A stretch of DNA of 64,000 bases from Pantoea piersonii (GCF_003612015.1 NZ_RARB01000005.1:62001-126000); one strand, 5' to 3'. Shown: positions 25,973-34,887, counted from the first letter of the stretch. Made by a program: numbers and translations. The notes: generated from the letters alone by a model not told the origin.

Positions 25973-27439
25973 ATGGAATCGTTCAAACTCTTTATAAATG
26001 GTCAGTTTGAGTCGGGGGCCGCCACGTTCGACTCGCTGGATCCCGCCACCGGGCAGCCGTGGGCGACTATCGCCGAAGCGCGAGCGGAAGAGGTCAACCG
26101 CGCCGTTGAGGCGGCGCAGCGGGCGTTTAACGCGCCGGAATGGCGCGACCTGACCGCCTCGGCGCGCGGCAAACTGCTGATGCGGCTCGCGGATCTTGTC
26201 GAGCGAAACGCGGAGGAGCTGGCGCGGCTGGAGACGCTGGATACCGGGAAAATTATCCGCGAAACCCGCGCGCAGATCGCCTACGTCGCCGAGTATTACC
26301 GTTACTACGCGGGACTGGCCGACAAGATGGAAGGGCGCGTGCTCAGCATTGATAAAGCTGACACGGAAACCTGGACGCGTCGCGAGCCGGTGGGCGTTGT
26401 GGCGGCGATTGTTCCTTGGAACAGCCAGCTGTTTCTTTCCGCCGTAAAGATCGGCCCGGCGCTGGCGGCGGGCTGTACGCTGGTGGTCAAAGCCGCCGAA
26501 AGCGCGCCAACGCCGCTGCTGGCTTTTGCCCGCCTGATTGCGGAAGCCGGTTTTCCACCCGGCGTCTGTAACGTCATCACCGGCTTCGGCGACAGGTGCG
26601 GCACGGTACTGACGACCCATCCCGACGTGGCGCATATCGCCTTTACCGGCGGACCAGAAACGGCGCGTCATATCGTGCGCAACAGCGCGGAAAACCTCAG
26701 TAAAACGACGCTGGAGCTGGGCGGCAAGTCGCCGTTTATCGTCTTTGACGACGCCGATCTGGAGAGCGCGGCCAATGCACAGGTGGCGGCGATCTTCGCT
26801 GCGTCTGGTCAGAGCTGCGTCGCCGGTTCGCGTCTGCTGGTGGCAGAAAGCATTAAAGAACGCTTTTTGGCAACGCTGGTTGAGCGCGTCCAGCGCATCG
26901 TGATCGGCGCGCCGCAGGAGATGGCGACGCAGTTCGGCCCGCTCTGCACCCAACAGCAGAAAACCCGTGTTCAGACGCTGGTCGCCCGATCGCTGGAGCA
27001 GGGCGCGCGGCTGCTGACCGGCCACTATGACATCGACCGTCCTGGTTACTACTACCCGCCGACCATACTTGACTGCTCCGATACCCCGCACGCGGAAAGC
27101 GTGGTGAACGAGCTGTTCGGCCCGGTGCTTTCGGTGGTGAGTTTCCGCGACGAGGCGGACGCTATCCGCCTCGCCAACGATACCGCCTACGGCCTGGCGG
27201 CGGGCGTCTTCACGCAGAACCTGGCGCGCGCGCATCGCGTCACCAGGGCGCTGCGCAGCGGCGTCGTCTGGATCAATACCTACCGCATGGTGTCACCGCT
27301 GGCCCCGTTTGGCGGCTACCGCCTCTCCGGCCACGGTCGTGAAGGAGGCATGGAGGCGGCGCTGGAGTTTACCACCACCAAAACGGTATGGCTGCGCACC
27401 AGCGATGAGCCAATCGGCGATCCTTTCGTTATGCGTTAA
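25973..27439 (+). CDS. Aldehyde dehydrogenase
   Basis: 488 residues, full-length ALDH. Catalytic Glu lies in LELGGKSPFIV, catalytic Cys in 'ASGQSCVAGSRLL', the NAD-binding motif is FTGGPETARHI, and the C-terminal signature 'APFGGYRLSGHGREGG' is present. The start is 11 bases after the monooxygenase stop with AGGTG upstream. It probably oxidises a semialdehyde generated by ring cleavage to a carboxylate. Substrate specificity is not readable. Confidence 0.92.
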   Translation: MESFKLFINGQFESGAATFDSLDPATGQPWATIAEARAEEVNRAVEAAQRAFNAPEWRDLTASARGKLLMRLADLVERNAEELARLETLDTGKIIRETRAQIAYVAEYYRYYAGLADKMEGRVLSIDKADTETWTRREPVGVVAAIVPWNSQLFLSAVKIGPALAAGCTLVVKAAESAPTPLLAFARLIAEAGFPPGVCNVITGFGDRCGTVLTTHPDVAHIAFTGGPETARHIVRNSAENLSKTTLELGGKSPFIVFDDADLESAANAQVAAIFAASGQSCVAGSRLLVAESIKERFLATLVERVQRIVIGAPQEMATQFGPLCTQQQKTRVQTLVARSLEQGARLLTGHYDIDRPGYYYPPTILDCSDTPHAESVVNELFGPVLSVVSFRDEADAIRLANDTAYGLAAGVFTQNLARAHRVTRALRSGVVWINTYRMVSPLAPFGGYRLSGHGREGGMEAALEFTTTKTVWLRTSDEPIGDPFVMR

Positions 27440-27647
27440 CCCCTTTTTCACACCAGGAAAAGACGTCACGGAAGGCGTTACCCGCAGGCGCGCGCCGCAC
27501 GGATATCGGCCTCGCGCCTGACGTAAAGGATTAACCCAAAAGCCCGTTTGTTGCCGGGGCCATGATGGCCTCCGGCCAGGCTTTGCCGCTGTTCACGTAA
27601 AGAACCCTACAAATCACAAAATAAAAATCCCCAGTGCGGAGGATAAA

Positions 27648-29036
27648 ATGTCTCAAAACAACGTGATAGAAAATAAATCGGTGGACTATGTGCCGGAAAA
27701 CGAGCGGCACGGTCAGGCGCGGAGCCTGTTCACCCTGTGGTTCTGCACCAATATTGCGCCGCTGGCGGTCGTGACCGGCGCAATCTCTACGCAGACGTAT
27801 CATCTTAATATTCTGTCGGCAATCTCGGCGATAATTGCCGGTCATCTGTTCGGCGGGCTGTTTCTGGCGCTTACCTCGGCGCAGGGACCGCGCGTCGGGA
27901 TCCCCCAGATGGTGCAGAGCCGCGCGCAGTTCGGTCGCTACGGCTCGCTGCTGGTGATCTGCTTCACCACGGCGATCTATCTCGGCTTTTTTATCTCCAA
28001 CGTGACGCTCTCCGGCAAGGTCATCAATAATGTTATTCCGGCGCTGCCGATCCACAGCGCCACGATCCTTGGCGCGGTAGCGGCGACGCTGATCGGTATC
28101 GTCGGCTACCGCTTTATTCACCATATCAACAAGGTGGGTGCCTGGGTGATGGGCATAGCGCTGGTCACTGGTCTGTTCGTCATGCTCGGTCATCCTTTAC
28201 CAGCAGATTTCTGGCAGCGCGGCAGCTTCAGTCTGAATGGCTGGTTCGCCACCTTTTGTATCTGTGCGGTGTGGCAGATCAGCTTTTCGCCCTATACCTC
28301 CGACTATTCCCGCTATCTGCCCGCCAATATTGGCGTATTCAGACCCTTTATCTGTACCTGGCTTGGCGCATGCTGCGGCACGATCCTGGCGTTTTTGTTC
28401 GGCGTAGTGGCGGTGAACCTGGTCGGCGGGGAGGGCGATGCGATGGCGGCGGTGCGTCAGGCGACCGGCTGGCTCGGCCCGATTCTGATGGTGCTGTTCT
28501 TAATGAATATCATCTGCCACAACTCGATGAATCTCTACGGTTCGGTACTCTCGCTGATTACCGCGGTGCAGACTTTCCGTCCGGCCTGGCTGCCGGCGGC
28601 GCGCGTGCGCGTTATGTTCTCGGCGGTGGTGCTGGTGGGCGGCGTGCTGGTATCGCTGGCGGCTTCGGCTAACTTCGTCTCCTTCTTCCTGAACCTGATA
28701 TGGGCGCTGATTGGCGTGCTGATCCCGTGGAGCGTCATTAACCTGCTCGACTTCTACGTGGTGAAGCAGCAGCGCTATGATATTCCCTCGATTTTCCAGG
28801 CGGACGGCGGTCGCTATGGGCTGGTGAATGTTAACGCGCTGCTGGTCTACTTTGGGGGCGTGGTGGTGCAGATCCCCTTCGTAGAGAACGCCTTTTTTAC
28901 CGGACCCTATGCGCATCTGATCCCCGGCGCAGATATCTCCTGGGTGATAAGCCTGGTCGTGACCAGCGTCGCCTATCTGCTGTTCCATAAAAAGGGGGCG
29001 CTGCTGACGGCGCCGCAGCAGCAGCGCGCGCAGTAG
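27648..29036 (+). CDS. NCS1-family cytosine/purine-type permease
   Basis: 462 residues, about 12 membrane helices. NCS1 (CodB-like) features include 'SLFTLWFCTNIAPLAVVTGA' near the N-terminus and 'SDYSRYLPANI' in the middle. GCGGAGG precedes the start, 208 bases after the aldehyde dehydrogenase. The family imports nucleobases, allantoin, hydantoins or related N-heterocycles by cation symport. It is the best clue that the operon degrades a nitrogen heterocycle. Confidence 0.9.
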   Translation: MSQNNVIENKSVDYVPENERHGQARSLFTLWFCTNIAPLAVVTGAISTQTYHLNILSAISAIIAGHLFGGLFLALTSAQGPRVGIPQMVQSRAQFGRYGSLLVICFTTAIYLGFFISNVTLSGKVINNVIPALPIHSATILGAVAATLIGIVGYRFIHHINKVGAWVMGIALVTGLFVMLGHPLPADFWQRGSFSLNGWFATFCICAVWQISFSPYTSDYSRYLPANIGVFRPFICTWLGACCGTILAFLFGVVAVNLVGGEGDAMAAVRQATGWLGPILMVLFLMNIICHNSMNLYGSVLSLITAVQTFRPAWLPAARVRVMFSAVVLVGGVLVSLAASANFVSFFLNLIWALIGVLIPWSVINLLDFYVVKQQRYDIPSIFQADGGRYGLVNVNALLVYFGGVVVQIPFVENAFFTGPYAHLIPGADISWVISLVVTSVAYLLFHKKGALLTAPQQQRAQ

Positions 29037-29126
29037 ATCATCAATAAACGCGTGCTCTCTTGCTGCGGGTAAACGTGTGAGCTAGATCTTAAACCCTGGG
29101 TTTTATTCAGGACAGGGAGACGTTTT

Positions 29127-29969
29127 ATGCTCAAAGCACCTTTAGCGCTACTGATGATGATGGCGGTTTCCGCAACGGCCGCGGAACCGTCATCTTCGCC
29201 GATACGGCCTCTACAGGTCGGTAATCTCACCATTCAGCAAGGCAAACCGGCAATCATTGTCTCTACCACCGGCAACGATGAGGAGGGCGCGCTGAAGCTG
29301 GCGCGTCAGGCAGCGCAAACGCCACAGGTTCAGGTTGTTGAACTGCGCGTCGATAAGCTCGATTTCGCTACTCATGTCGATAAGGTCACGCAGCTCGGTC
29401 AGGCAATGCGGCGCGAGCTAAAGGGTAAACCGCTGCTGCTGACGCTGCGCACCAAAGGCGAAGGGGGCAGCCTGTCGCCAGATGACGCCAGCTATATCGC
29501 ACTCTATCAGCAGTGGCTTGAGGCAGGTTTCGCCGATCTTATCGATATCGAAATGCGCATTGGCGCGCAGGCGGTGGATCAGCTGGTGGCGCAGGCGCAC
29601 CAGCATCATGTCGCGGTCATCCTCTCTTATCACGATTTTCAGGCTACGCCGGATAACGCCGATATGCTGCGGCGTCTGTCATGGCAGGCGGCCCACGGCG
29701 CGGACATCCTTAAAATTGCGGTGATGCCGAAGACGCCGCAAGATGTCAGCCGCCTGACCGACGTCACCTGGCAGATGCGCCAGCGCAGCGACAAGCCGCT
29801 GCTGACGATGGCAATGGGCGGGCTGGGGGCGGTGACACGTGTGTCGGGCGAGGTGTTTGGCAGCAACCTGACTTTTGGCACGCTGGGCGAGGCGTCCGCA
29901 CCGGGACAGCTCGACGTGCAGGCGCTGGACCAGGTGCTGACGACGCTGCATAAGGCGAACGCGTCGTGA
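29127..29969 (+). CDS. aroD: Type I 3-dehydroquinate dehydratase with signal peptide
   Basis: 280 residues. The body aligns with E. coli AroD (252 residues): substrate residues in VELRVDKLDF and LLTLRTKGEGG, catalytic His169 in LSYHDFQATP, and Schiff-base Lys196 in ADILKIAVMP. Unusually, residues 1-19 form a Sec signal (MLKAPLALLMMMAVSATAA) with a likely AXA cleavage site, so the enzyme should act in the periplasm. A catabolic role in quinate/shikimate oxidation is plausible, but no quinate dehydrogenase is in the window. GGGAG lies upstream of the start. Confidence 0.9.
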   Translation: MLKAPLALLMMMAVSATAAEPSSSPIRPLQVGNLTIQQGKPAIIVSTTGNDEEGALKLARQAAQTPQVQVVELRVDKLDFATHVDKVTQLGQAMRRELKGKPLLLTLRTKGEGGSLSPDDASYIALYQQWLEAGFADLIDIEMRIGAQAVDQLVAQAHQHHVAVILSYHDFQATPDNADMLRRLSWQAAHGADILKIAVMPKTPQDVSRLTDVTWQMRQRSDKPLLTMAMGGLGAVTRVSGEVFGSNLTFGTLGEASAPGQLDVQALDQVLTTLHKANAS

Positions 29970-30158
29970 TGTAAACCACTACCGGGCAGAATGTTATCGC
30001 GTGCAGGATGGCGTCGACACCACGAAAAACGGGTCTGCAACACCCCTCCTGACAGCCTGCTGATCGCGCCGCGCTTTATATCACCCGGAAGCAGGATTTC
30101 ACCAGAGACAACGCAATCGCACAGCAGGGCGCGTATTGCGCTGCGGTCATCATCCGGC

Positions 30159-30581
30159 TCAGCGATAGAGCTTAAGATTGCCCGTAAGGCGGGTAATCGC
30201 TTTTTTCGGCCCTGCCAGTCCCAGCGCCACCAGTTCGATCTGCGGACTGGCGGCGTCGCGCATGCGCGCTTCATATTCGTCATAAGTTTTACACGACTGC
30301 GCCAGCGCGCTAAAGGGCATGGCGAACAGCGTCTCGTCTGCCGCGCTGCGCTGGTGCAGCTCGCGTAAATAGTCTCCTGAAGCCAGCAAAACCGGCAGCG
30401 GGGCGGTGATGACGCCGGGAAAGGTCACGCCATCCTGGCTCTGCAGCGCCGCGCCGACCAGGTTATCAATGGCGCGGCCAAAGCTAATGCCAACGACGCT
30501 GGCGGCATTCATCGCCAGCCCAGGCGGGAGATCTTTGTCGATGATAAGGGTGCAACGGTGAAGATCGGCATCGAATCGCAT
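30159..30581 (-). CDS. DUF2000 family protein
   Basis: 140 residues from the ATG at 30581 (GAGGAA just upstream); an in-frame start 10 codons earlier lacks one. The DUF2000 pattern is visible in KDLPPGLAMNAASVVGIS and in the C-terminal 'PQIELVALGLAGPKKAI'. These proteins have a PTH2-like fold and no proven activity. It is divergent from an Lrp/AsnC regulator, which probably controls it. Confidence 0.8.
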   Translation of the reverse strand: MRFDADLHRCTLIIDKDLPPGLAMNAASVVGISFGRAIDNLVGAALQSQDGVTFPGVITAPLPVLLASGDYLRELHQRSAADETLFAMPFSALAQSCKTYDEYEARMRDAASPQIELVALGLAGPKKAITRLTGNLKLYR

Positions 30582-30727
30582 AGGTTCCTCTGAAAAAAGC
30601 CGTTCGGGCAAGAGGTAAAATTATGCGCGTTTATTGCGGGTGAGTGCTTGCGAATAGGCCAGGTAAAAGGAATGATTTGGGCAGACTCTTTCTTACCATC
30701 AGATAAAAAAGGCAAAGGCTACCCTTA

Positions 30728-31201
30728 ATGGCGTTAAGTAAGGCAGAAATCAAAATTCTCACGCAGCTGCAACAGGAGGGCCGCATAACCAATCAGGAGC
30801 TGGCGGAAAAAGTCAATATGTCGGCCTCACCCTGCTGGCGAATGGTGCGCAAGCTGGAGAGCGACGAGGTAATTCAGGGCTATCGAGCCGTGCTCAACCG
30901 TAAAAAAATCGGTCTCAACGTGATGGTATTTGTGCGCGTCATTATCGACAGCCACAGCGAGGCGCAGGCGCGAAAGTTTGAGCAGGAGGTGAGCGCGCTG
31001 GAAAATGTGGTGGCCTGTTACAGTATCGGCGGCGATACCGATTTTTTGCTGCAGGTGGTCGCCGCCGATCTCGACAGCTACGCCGATTTCGCCATGGGCG
31101 TAGTGCGTCGGCTTCCGGACATAAAAGAGATGCAAAGCATGTTCGTGCTCAAAGAGATAAAGGGGCTGAGCGCCTGGCCGCTGGGCAATACGGCAAGCTG
31201 A
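30728..31201 (+). CDS. Lrp/AsnC-family transcriptional regulator
   Basis: 157 residues. The N-terminal HTH is at about 5-60 (ILTQLQQEGRITNQELAEKV, then SASPCWRMVRKLE). A RAM ligand-binding domain follows (about 70-150), with 'VVACYSIGGDTDFLLQVVA' typical of the amino-acid pocket region. It is divergent from the DUF2000 gene with about 145 bases between starts, suggesting local control. Confidence 0.9.
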   Translation: MALSKAEIKILTQLQQEGRITNQELAEKVNMSASPCWRMVRKLESDEVIQGYRAVLNRKKIGLNVMVFVRVIIDSHSEAQARKFEQEVSALENVVACYSIGGDTDFLLQVVAADLDSYADFAMGVVRRLPDIKEMQSMFVLKEIKGLSAWPLGNTAS

Positions 31202-31239
31202 ATAGCTCTTGCCGCAACAGGAATCCGTTCTTCGGCGCG

Positions 31240-31830
31240 TCAGCCCTGGCTCATCTGACGGAAGCGCGCCGCTTTGGCCCGGTTGCCGCATACCGCCATG
31301 CTGCACCAGCGGCGGCGATGCGCTTTGGTGCGATCGTAAAACCACAGCGTGCAGTCGGGATGCTCGCACTCACGCACCAGGGAAAAATCGCCGTTAACCA
31401 GCAGATCTGCGGCCAGCTCTGCGACGGGGCCCAGCTGCTGTTCCGGCGTTGCGGCAGCGTATATGCGCCGGTATTCAGGGCTGCCGTCGCTGCTCAGCGC
31501 CAGTTCAATATGGCTGGCGGCGCTGCGCAGAAAGCGGTTGAGCTCGTCCGGCTGCCACGTTTCTCCTCTTTTCCGCTGCTGTACTGCGTGCAGAATGACG
31601 TCGCGTAGCTGACGTGCCGCCACCAGCAATGCGCCCTTATGCCGCTCTGGCTCAGCACGCCCTGTGGACCATCCCGCTGCGCTCAGCCAGCGAATGACAT
31701 CTTCATCGGTTTGAAAGAAATCGTGCGGCTGACCATTGACCTGCGCCACGGTGTTAAGAAAATCCAGCGCTATATGATCGCCAATGTGCAATGGAGCCGA
31801 AGGCAAATCCTCTCTGTCTTTTTCTTTCAT
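31240..31830 (-). CDS. CGNR zinc-finger / ABATE-domain regulator
   Basis: 196 residues. The N-terminal ABATE domain starts with HIGDHIALDFLNTVA. The C-terminal CGNR zinc finger shows paired Cys (REC...PDC, WCSMAVCGNR). These proteins are predicted stress-linked transcription regulators. It is divergent from the alpha/beta-hydrolase gene at 32041, a frequent pairing, so it likely controls that gene. The ribosome site is weak. Confidence 0.87.
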   Translation of the reverse strand: MKEKDREDLPSAPLHIGDHIALDFLNTVAQVNGQPHDFFQTDEDVIRWLSAAGWSTGRAEPERHKGALLVAARQLRDVILHAVQQRKRGETWQPDELNRFLRSAASHIELALSSDGSPEYRRIYAAATPEQQLGPVAELAADLLVNGDFSLVRECEHPDCTLWFYDRTKAHRRRWCSMAVCGNRAKAARFRQMSQG

Positions 31831-32040
31831 CTCTCTCGATCCAATAAGTAACCACTAAAGACAATGTTAACAGGTTATTTTAAGCTGTCCAGCGCTGGAG
31901 CGGCTCGTATGGTATTAACCGCGCGGTGATGGGAGAAGAAAAAAATAACTGCTATAAAACACTTTTAAAGGTTATCTGTTTGTGTCAGGGTAAATACGTA
32001 ACTCGTAAAATTGTTCTTTAACGGTTAAGGGGAGTTCCTT

Positions 32041-32922
32041 ATGATCAGCAATCCGCATTACCCTGTGCATTACCGCTATGTTGAAGCCGATGGCGTGCGC
32101 GTTTTCTACCGCGAGGCGGGCAATCCTGAGCGACCTACGCTGCTGCTGCTGCACGGCTACCCAAGCGCTTCGTATCAGTTCCGCGATCTTATTCCCTTAC
32201 TGAGCGATACATTCCATCTGGTGGCGCCCGATCTGCCCGGCTTCGGTTTCACCGAGGTGCCGGATGAGCGACATTATGTTTACAGCTTCGATGCGCTGGG
32301 CGAGACGCTGACCGCTTTTGTTGATGCGCTTAAGCTGGAACGTTATGCGCTCTACGTGTTTGATTACGGCGCGCCGAGCGGGCTGCGGCTGGCGCTGGCC
32401 CGTCCTGAGCGGGTCACCGGGCTGATTTCTCAGAACGGCAACGCCTATCTGGAAGGGCTGGGCGATGCGTGGCAGCCGATCCGTCGCTACTGGGCGCAGC
32501 CGACAGCGGAGAACCGCCAGGTTGTGCACGATAACGTGCTGAATCTGGCCGGAACCCGCTGGCAATATCTGCATGGCGTCAGCGATGAGACGCTGGTCGC
32601 GCCGGAAGGTTATATGCTTGATTCGTTACTTATGGAGCGACCCGGCAACAAAGAGATTCAGCTGGATCTCTTTCTGGATTACGCCAGCAACCTGACGCGC
32701 TATCCAGATTTTCAGCGATTCTTCCGCGAGAGGCAGCTGCCGACGCTGGTGATTTGGGGCAAAAACGATCCCTTTTTTATTCCGCCGGGCGCGCAGGCTT
32801 ACCTGCGGGATAACCCCAACGCGCAGGTGGAACTGCTGGATACGGGCCACTTCGCGCTGGAGACCCATGCGGTTTATATCGCGCAGCGCATCAGGGAGGT
32901 CATCGGAGGCGAAGCGGTTTAG
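32041..32922 (+). CDS. Alpha/beta-hydrolase, epoxide-hydrolase/haloalkane-dehalogenase-like
   Basis: 293 residues. LLLLHGYPSASYQFRDLI forms the oxyanion region; the nucleophile position in YVFDYGAPSG is Asp, as in epoxide hydrolases and dehalogenases rather than Ser esterases. The acid/base end is VIWGKNDPFF and the catalytic His is in DTGHFALE. AAGGGGAG precedes the start. It is divergent from the CGNR regulator. The specific substrate is unknown. Confidence 0.87.
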   Translation: MISNPHYPVHYRYVEADGVRVFYREAGNPERPTLLLLHGYPSASYQFRDLIPLLSDTFHLVAPDLPGFGFTEVPDERHYVYSFDALGETLTAFVDALKLERYALYVFDYGAPSGLRLALARPERVTGLISQNGNAYLEGLGDAWQPIRRYWAQPTAENRQVVHDNVLNLAGTRWQYLHGVSDETLVAPEGYMLDSLLMERPGNKEIQLDLFLDYASNLTRYPDFQRFFRERQLPTLVIWGKNDPFFIPPGAQAYLRDNPNAQVELLDTGHFALETHAVYIAQRIREVIGGEAV

Positions 32923-32994
32923 ATGGCGGATTTGCCCGGATAGCGTATGGTTAAACTTTGGCAGCACTGTTGAAATTAACCACCAGGGGGAAAT

Positions 32995-33210
32995 ATGGAA
33001 TACGCTATCGCCAGTAATCTGGATGAGCTGAATGAACTGCTCAGCAGCGGCAAACACAAAGCGGTTGTTATTGGCTATGAGCTCTCCGCCGATGAGTTTT
33101 TCGGCATCGCAATGTACTGGGGCGACCGCGGCGCGAAAATCAAACGCGTTGACGGGAGTTTTCTGGTTAAGCTAGGGAAAAATGTCATTCCGCCGAACGA
33201 CGACATTTAA
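32995..33210 (+). CDS. Small hypothetical protein
   Basis: 71 residues with a strong ribosome site (CAGGGGGAAAT). The sequence is soluble, mixed alpha/beta, with LDELNELLSSGKHKAVVIGY and 'FGIAMYWGDRGAKIKRVDG'. It carries no motif I recognise. It follows the alpha/beta-hydrolase by 72 bases and ends before a terminator-like hairpin. Confidence 0.65.
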   Translation: MEYAIASNLDELNELLSSGKHKAVVIGYELSADEFFGIAMYWGDRGAKIKRVDGSFLVKLGKNVIPPNDDI

Positions 33211-33229
33211 CTTCTTTTTGGGATAACCG

Positions 33230-33254
33230 GCTGGCCGCACTGATGGCGGCCAGC
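33230..33254. terminator. Hairpin between convergent genes
   Basis: A perfect 9-bp stem (GCTGGCCGC / GCGGCCAGC) with a 7-base loop lies between the small gene and bluF, which converge here. No long T-run follows on either side, so efficiency is uncertain. Confidence 0.55.
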
Positions 33255-33262
33255 TGAAAGGG

Positions 33263-34468
33263 TTACTGAATTTCTGGCCACGCAATCGCGGGAATGCCGT
33301 TCAGCTGCGGCCTGGCGAACAGATATCCCTGGAAGTTGCTGATGCCTGCCGCTTCCAGCCACATCCACTCTTCCGGCTTCTCGACGCCTTCTGCGATAAC
33401 GCTGATCTCCAGCGAAGAGCAGCATTTAAGAATCGCATGAACGATCGCCTGTTTCGGCCCGCTCTTGTGCACGTCAATGATCAGATTGCGATCGATTTTG
33501 ATCTTGTCCGGCTGAAAGCGCGACAGCAGCGAGAGTCCGGCAAAGCCCGCACCGAAGTCGTCCAGCGCAATACTGATGCCGGCTGCTCTCAGCTGCTTAA
33601 CGGCAATAGTGAATTCATCGAGGCGCGAAATCACCTCGTTTTCCGTCACCTCTACGACGACCTGCTCCGGCACCAGCCCGTTCTGTCTGATTTGCTCCAG
33701 CAAAATTTCCACCGCATTCGGCACCATCACCAGCGACATAGGCAGCAGATTGACGGATAACGTCTGGCCCTGAATATCGAGCTTTTTCGCCAGCGCAAAG
33801 GCGACGCCCTTCGCTTTTATATCGGCGGCATAAATTTTGTCGCCGGGAAACTGCGCGAAATAGTCAGCGGGCGCGCTGCCGTCCGGCGTGCGAATAAGCG
33901 CTTCCAGCGAGACAATCTGTTGCATCAGCGGATCGATGATCGGCTGAAAAGCGAAGCTACAGTCTGCGGCGTCAGGCGGCGCAATCGCTTTTTCCAGCGT
34001 TTCCTCTACGACAAAATGCAGGGTGTCGGTTGAAGGGATTTCAAAGTAGTTGGCTTTTTCTCGCGCCTCGACAAAGGTACGCAGGAATTGTAAGGCGCGA
34101 TCGTCATAGGTGAGCTGGTACTTTGAGGTGCCTTTATCCAGCACCGCTTGCAGCACCGTCTCTTTGTCATACTTGCGTAGATCGAAGAGTTCCATGCCGA
34201 CGTTGCCGAAGCGGCGCGAAGGAGAGTAGTCATACATTAATTCAACTAAATTGTGGTGACGGGTATCTGCGCAGATTCGGGCATAAATGGCGCGCACCGC
34301 CTCATCAGAACCTTCCAGAAGCTGGAAAAAATGGGTGCCGTCAAACAGCAGAATACCTGTGACGTCAAAAGTTTCATTAATCTTATTCGCGTTTACCGCT
34401 AAATTATCCAGCGTTTTTACAGGCACGTCGTCTGAAAGATGGCTGCGATAGATTATGGTTGTCAGCAT
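33263..34468 (-). CDS. bluF: BLUF-EAL blue-light receptor BluF (YcgF)
   Basis: 401 residues from the ATG at 34468 (MLTTIIYRS, matching E. coli YcgF). The BLUF domain (1-95) has the flavin-site Tyr7 and Gln49 (HFFQLLEG). The EAL domain (about 170-400) shows Glu189-Ala-Leu191, Asn240, Glu273, Asp303-Asp304 (DDFGAGFAG), Lys324, Glu360 (VIAEGVE) and Gln380. As I recall it, E. coli BluF has DHFG and lost the AEGVE Glu, and is an inactive anti-repressor of BluR. Here the phosphodiesterase residues look intact. No MerR-type bluR gene is adjacent. Confidence 0.93.
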   Translation of the reverse strand: MLTTIIYRSHLSDDVPVKTLDNLAVNANKINETFDVTGILLFDGTHFFQLLEGSDEAVRAIYARICADTRHHNLVELMYDYSPSRRFGNVGMELFDLRKYDKETVLQAVLDKGTSKYQLTYDDRALQFLRTFVEAREKANYFEIPSTDTLHFVVEETLEKAIAPPDAADCSFAFQPIIDPLMQQIVSLEALIRTPDGSAPADYFAQFPGDKIYAADIKAKGVAFALAKKLDIQGQTLSVNLLPMSLVMVPNAVEILLEQIRQNGLVPEQVVVEVTENEVISRLDEFTIAVKQLRAAGISIALDDFGAGFAGLSLLSRFQPDKIKIDRNLIIDVHKSGPKQAIVHAILKCCSSLEISVIAEGVEKPEEWMWLEAAGISNFQGYLFARPQLNGIPAIAWPEIQ

Positions 34469-34736
34469 GGATAATTCCGGTCTTAGTTTTTGTGAGCCAC
34501 ACATTACCAGAAGTCGCGCTGGTATTGTCTAGCGCTTTTTTTGAGAAGTAAAAAAATAGTTCGTGCGTCGCTGCCAGCTAATAAGCAGCGAAATTCGACA
34601 GCCGTTTCGCTTTATATTCCCGCCGGGTTGACGTTGCATTTTTATTTAAAGTTTAAAATTCCTAACCTTTTGAATGTGCAAAATTTCTTCAAATGACAAA
34701 ACCACAAATTTTTTGTGCAATCAGTGCGGCCTAAAG

Positions 34737-34765
34737 TTGCATTTTGAATGCATTTTATCTATAAC
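34737..34765 (+). promoter_or_regulatory. Sigma-70-type promoter for candidate small transcript
   Basis: TTGCAT (34737-34742) and TATAAC (34760-34765) are separated by exactly 17 bases. Each box is four or five of six matches to consensus. A terminator begins about 70 bases downstream, which would give a transcript of roughly 95 bases. Confidence 0.5.
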
Positions 34766-34771
34766 TGCAGA

Positions 34772-34866
34772 GGTGAGGCGCTGATGTCTGAAATCCACTT
34801 ATGACATCGCTGTATAGCCGCTTCGCTTCAAATAACAGCCATCGGACAGGATGGCTGTTTTTTTTT
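34772..34866 (+). ncRNA. Candidate small RNA or leader transcript
   Basis: The stretch runs from just after the promoter at 34737-34765 to a strong terminator. Inside is a 6-codon frame (MSEIHL, 34784-34804) with GAGGTGAGG upstream. It could be a small regulatory RNA, or a leader with peptide and attenuator for the 30-codon gene that follows. I do not recognise the sequence as a known RNA. Confidence 0.35.
34834..34866 (+). terminator. Rho-independent terminator
   Basis: A perfect 10-bp stem (AACAGCCATC / GATGGCTGTT) with a 6-base loop is followed by a run of nine T residues. Confidence 0.85.
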
Positions 34867-34887
34867 GCCTTTCAGACGAGACGTTAT

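Noticed and set aside
27531-28193. Minus-strand frame opposite the NCS1 permease start
   Set aside because: Shadow frame with Arg/Asp/His-rich low-complexity sequence and no ribosome site.
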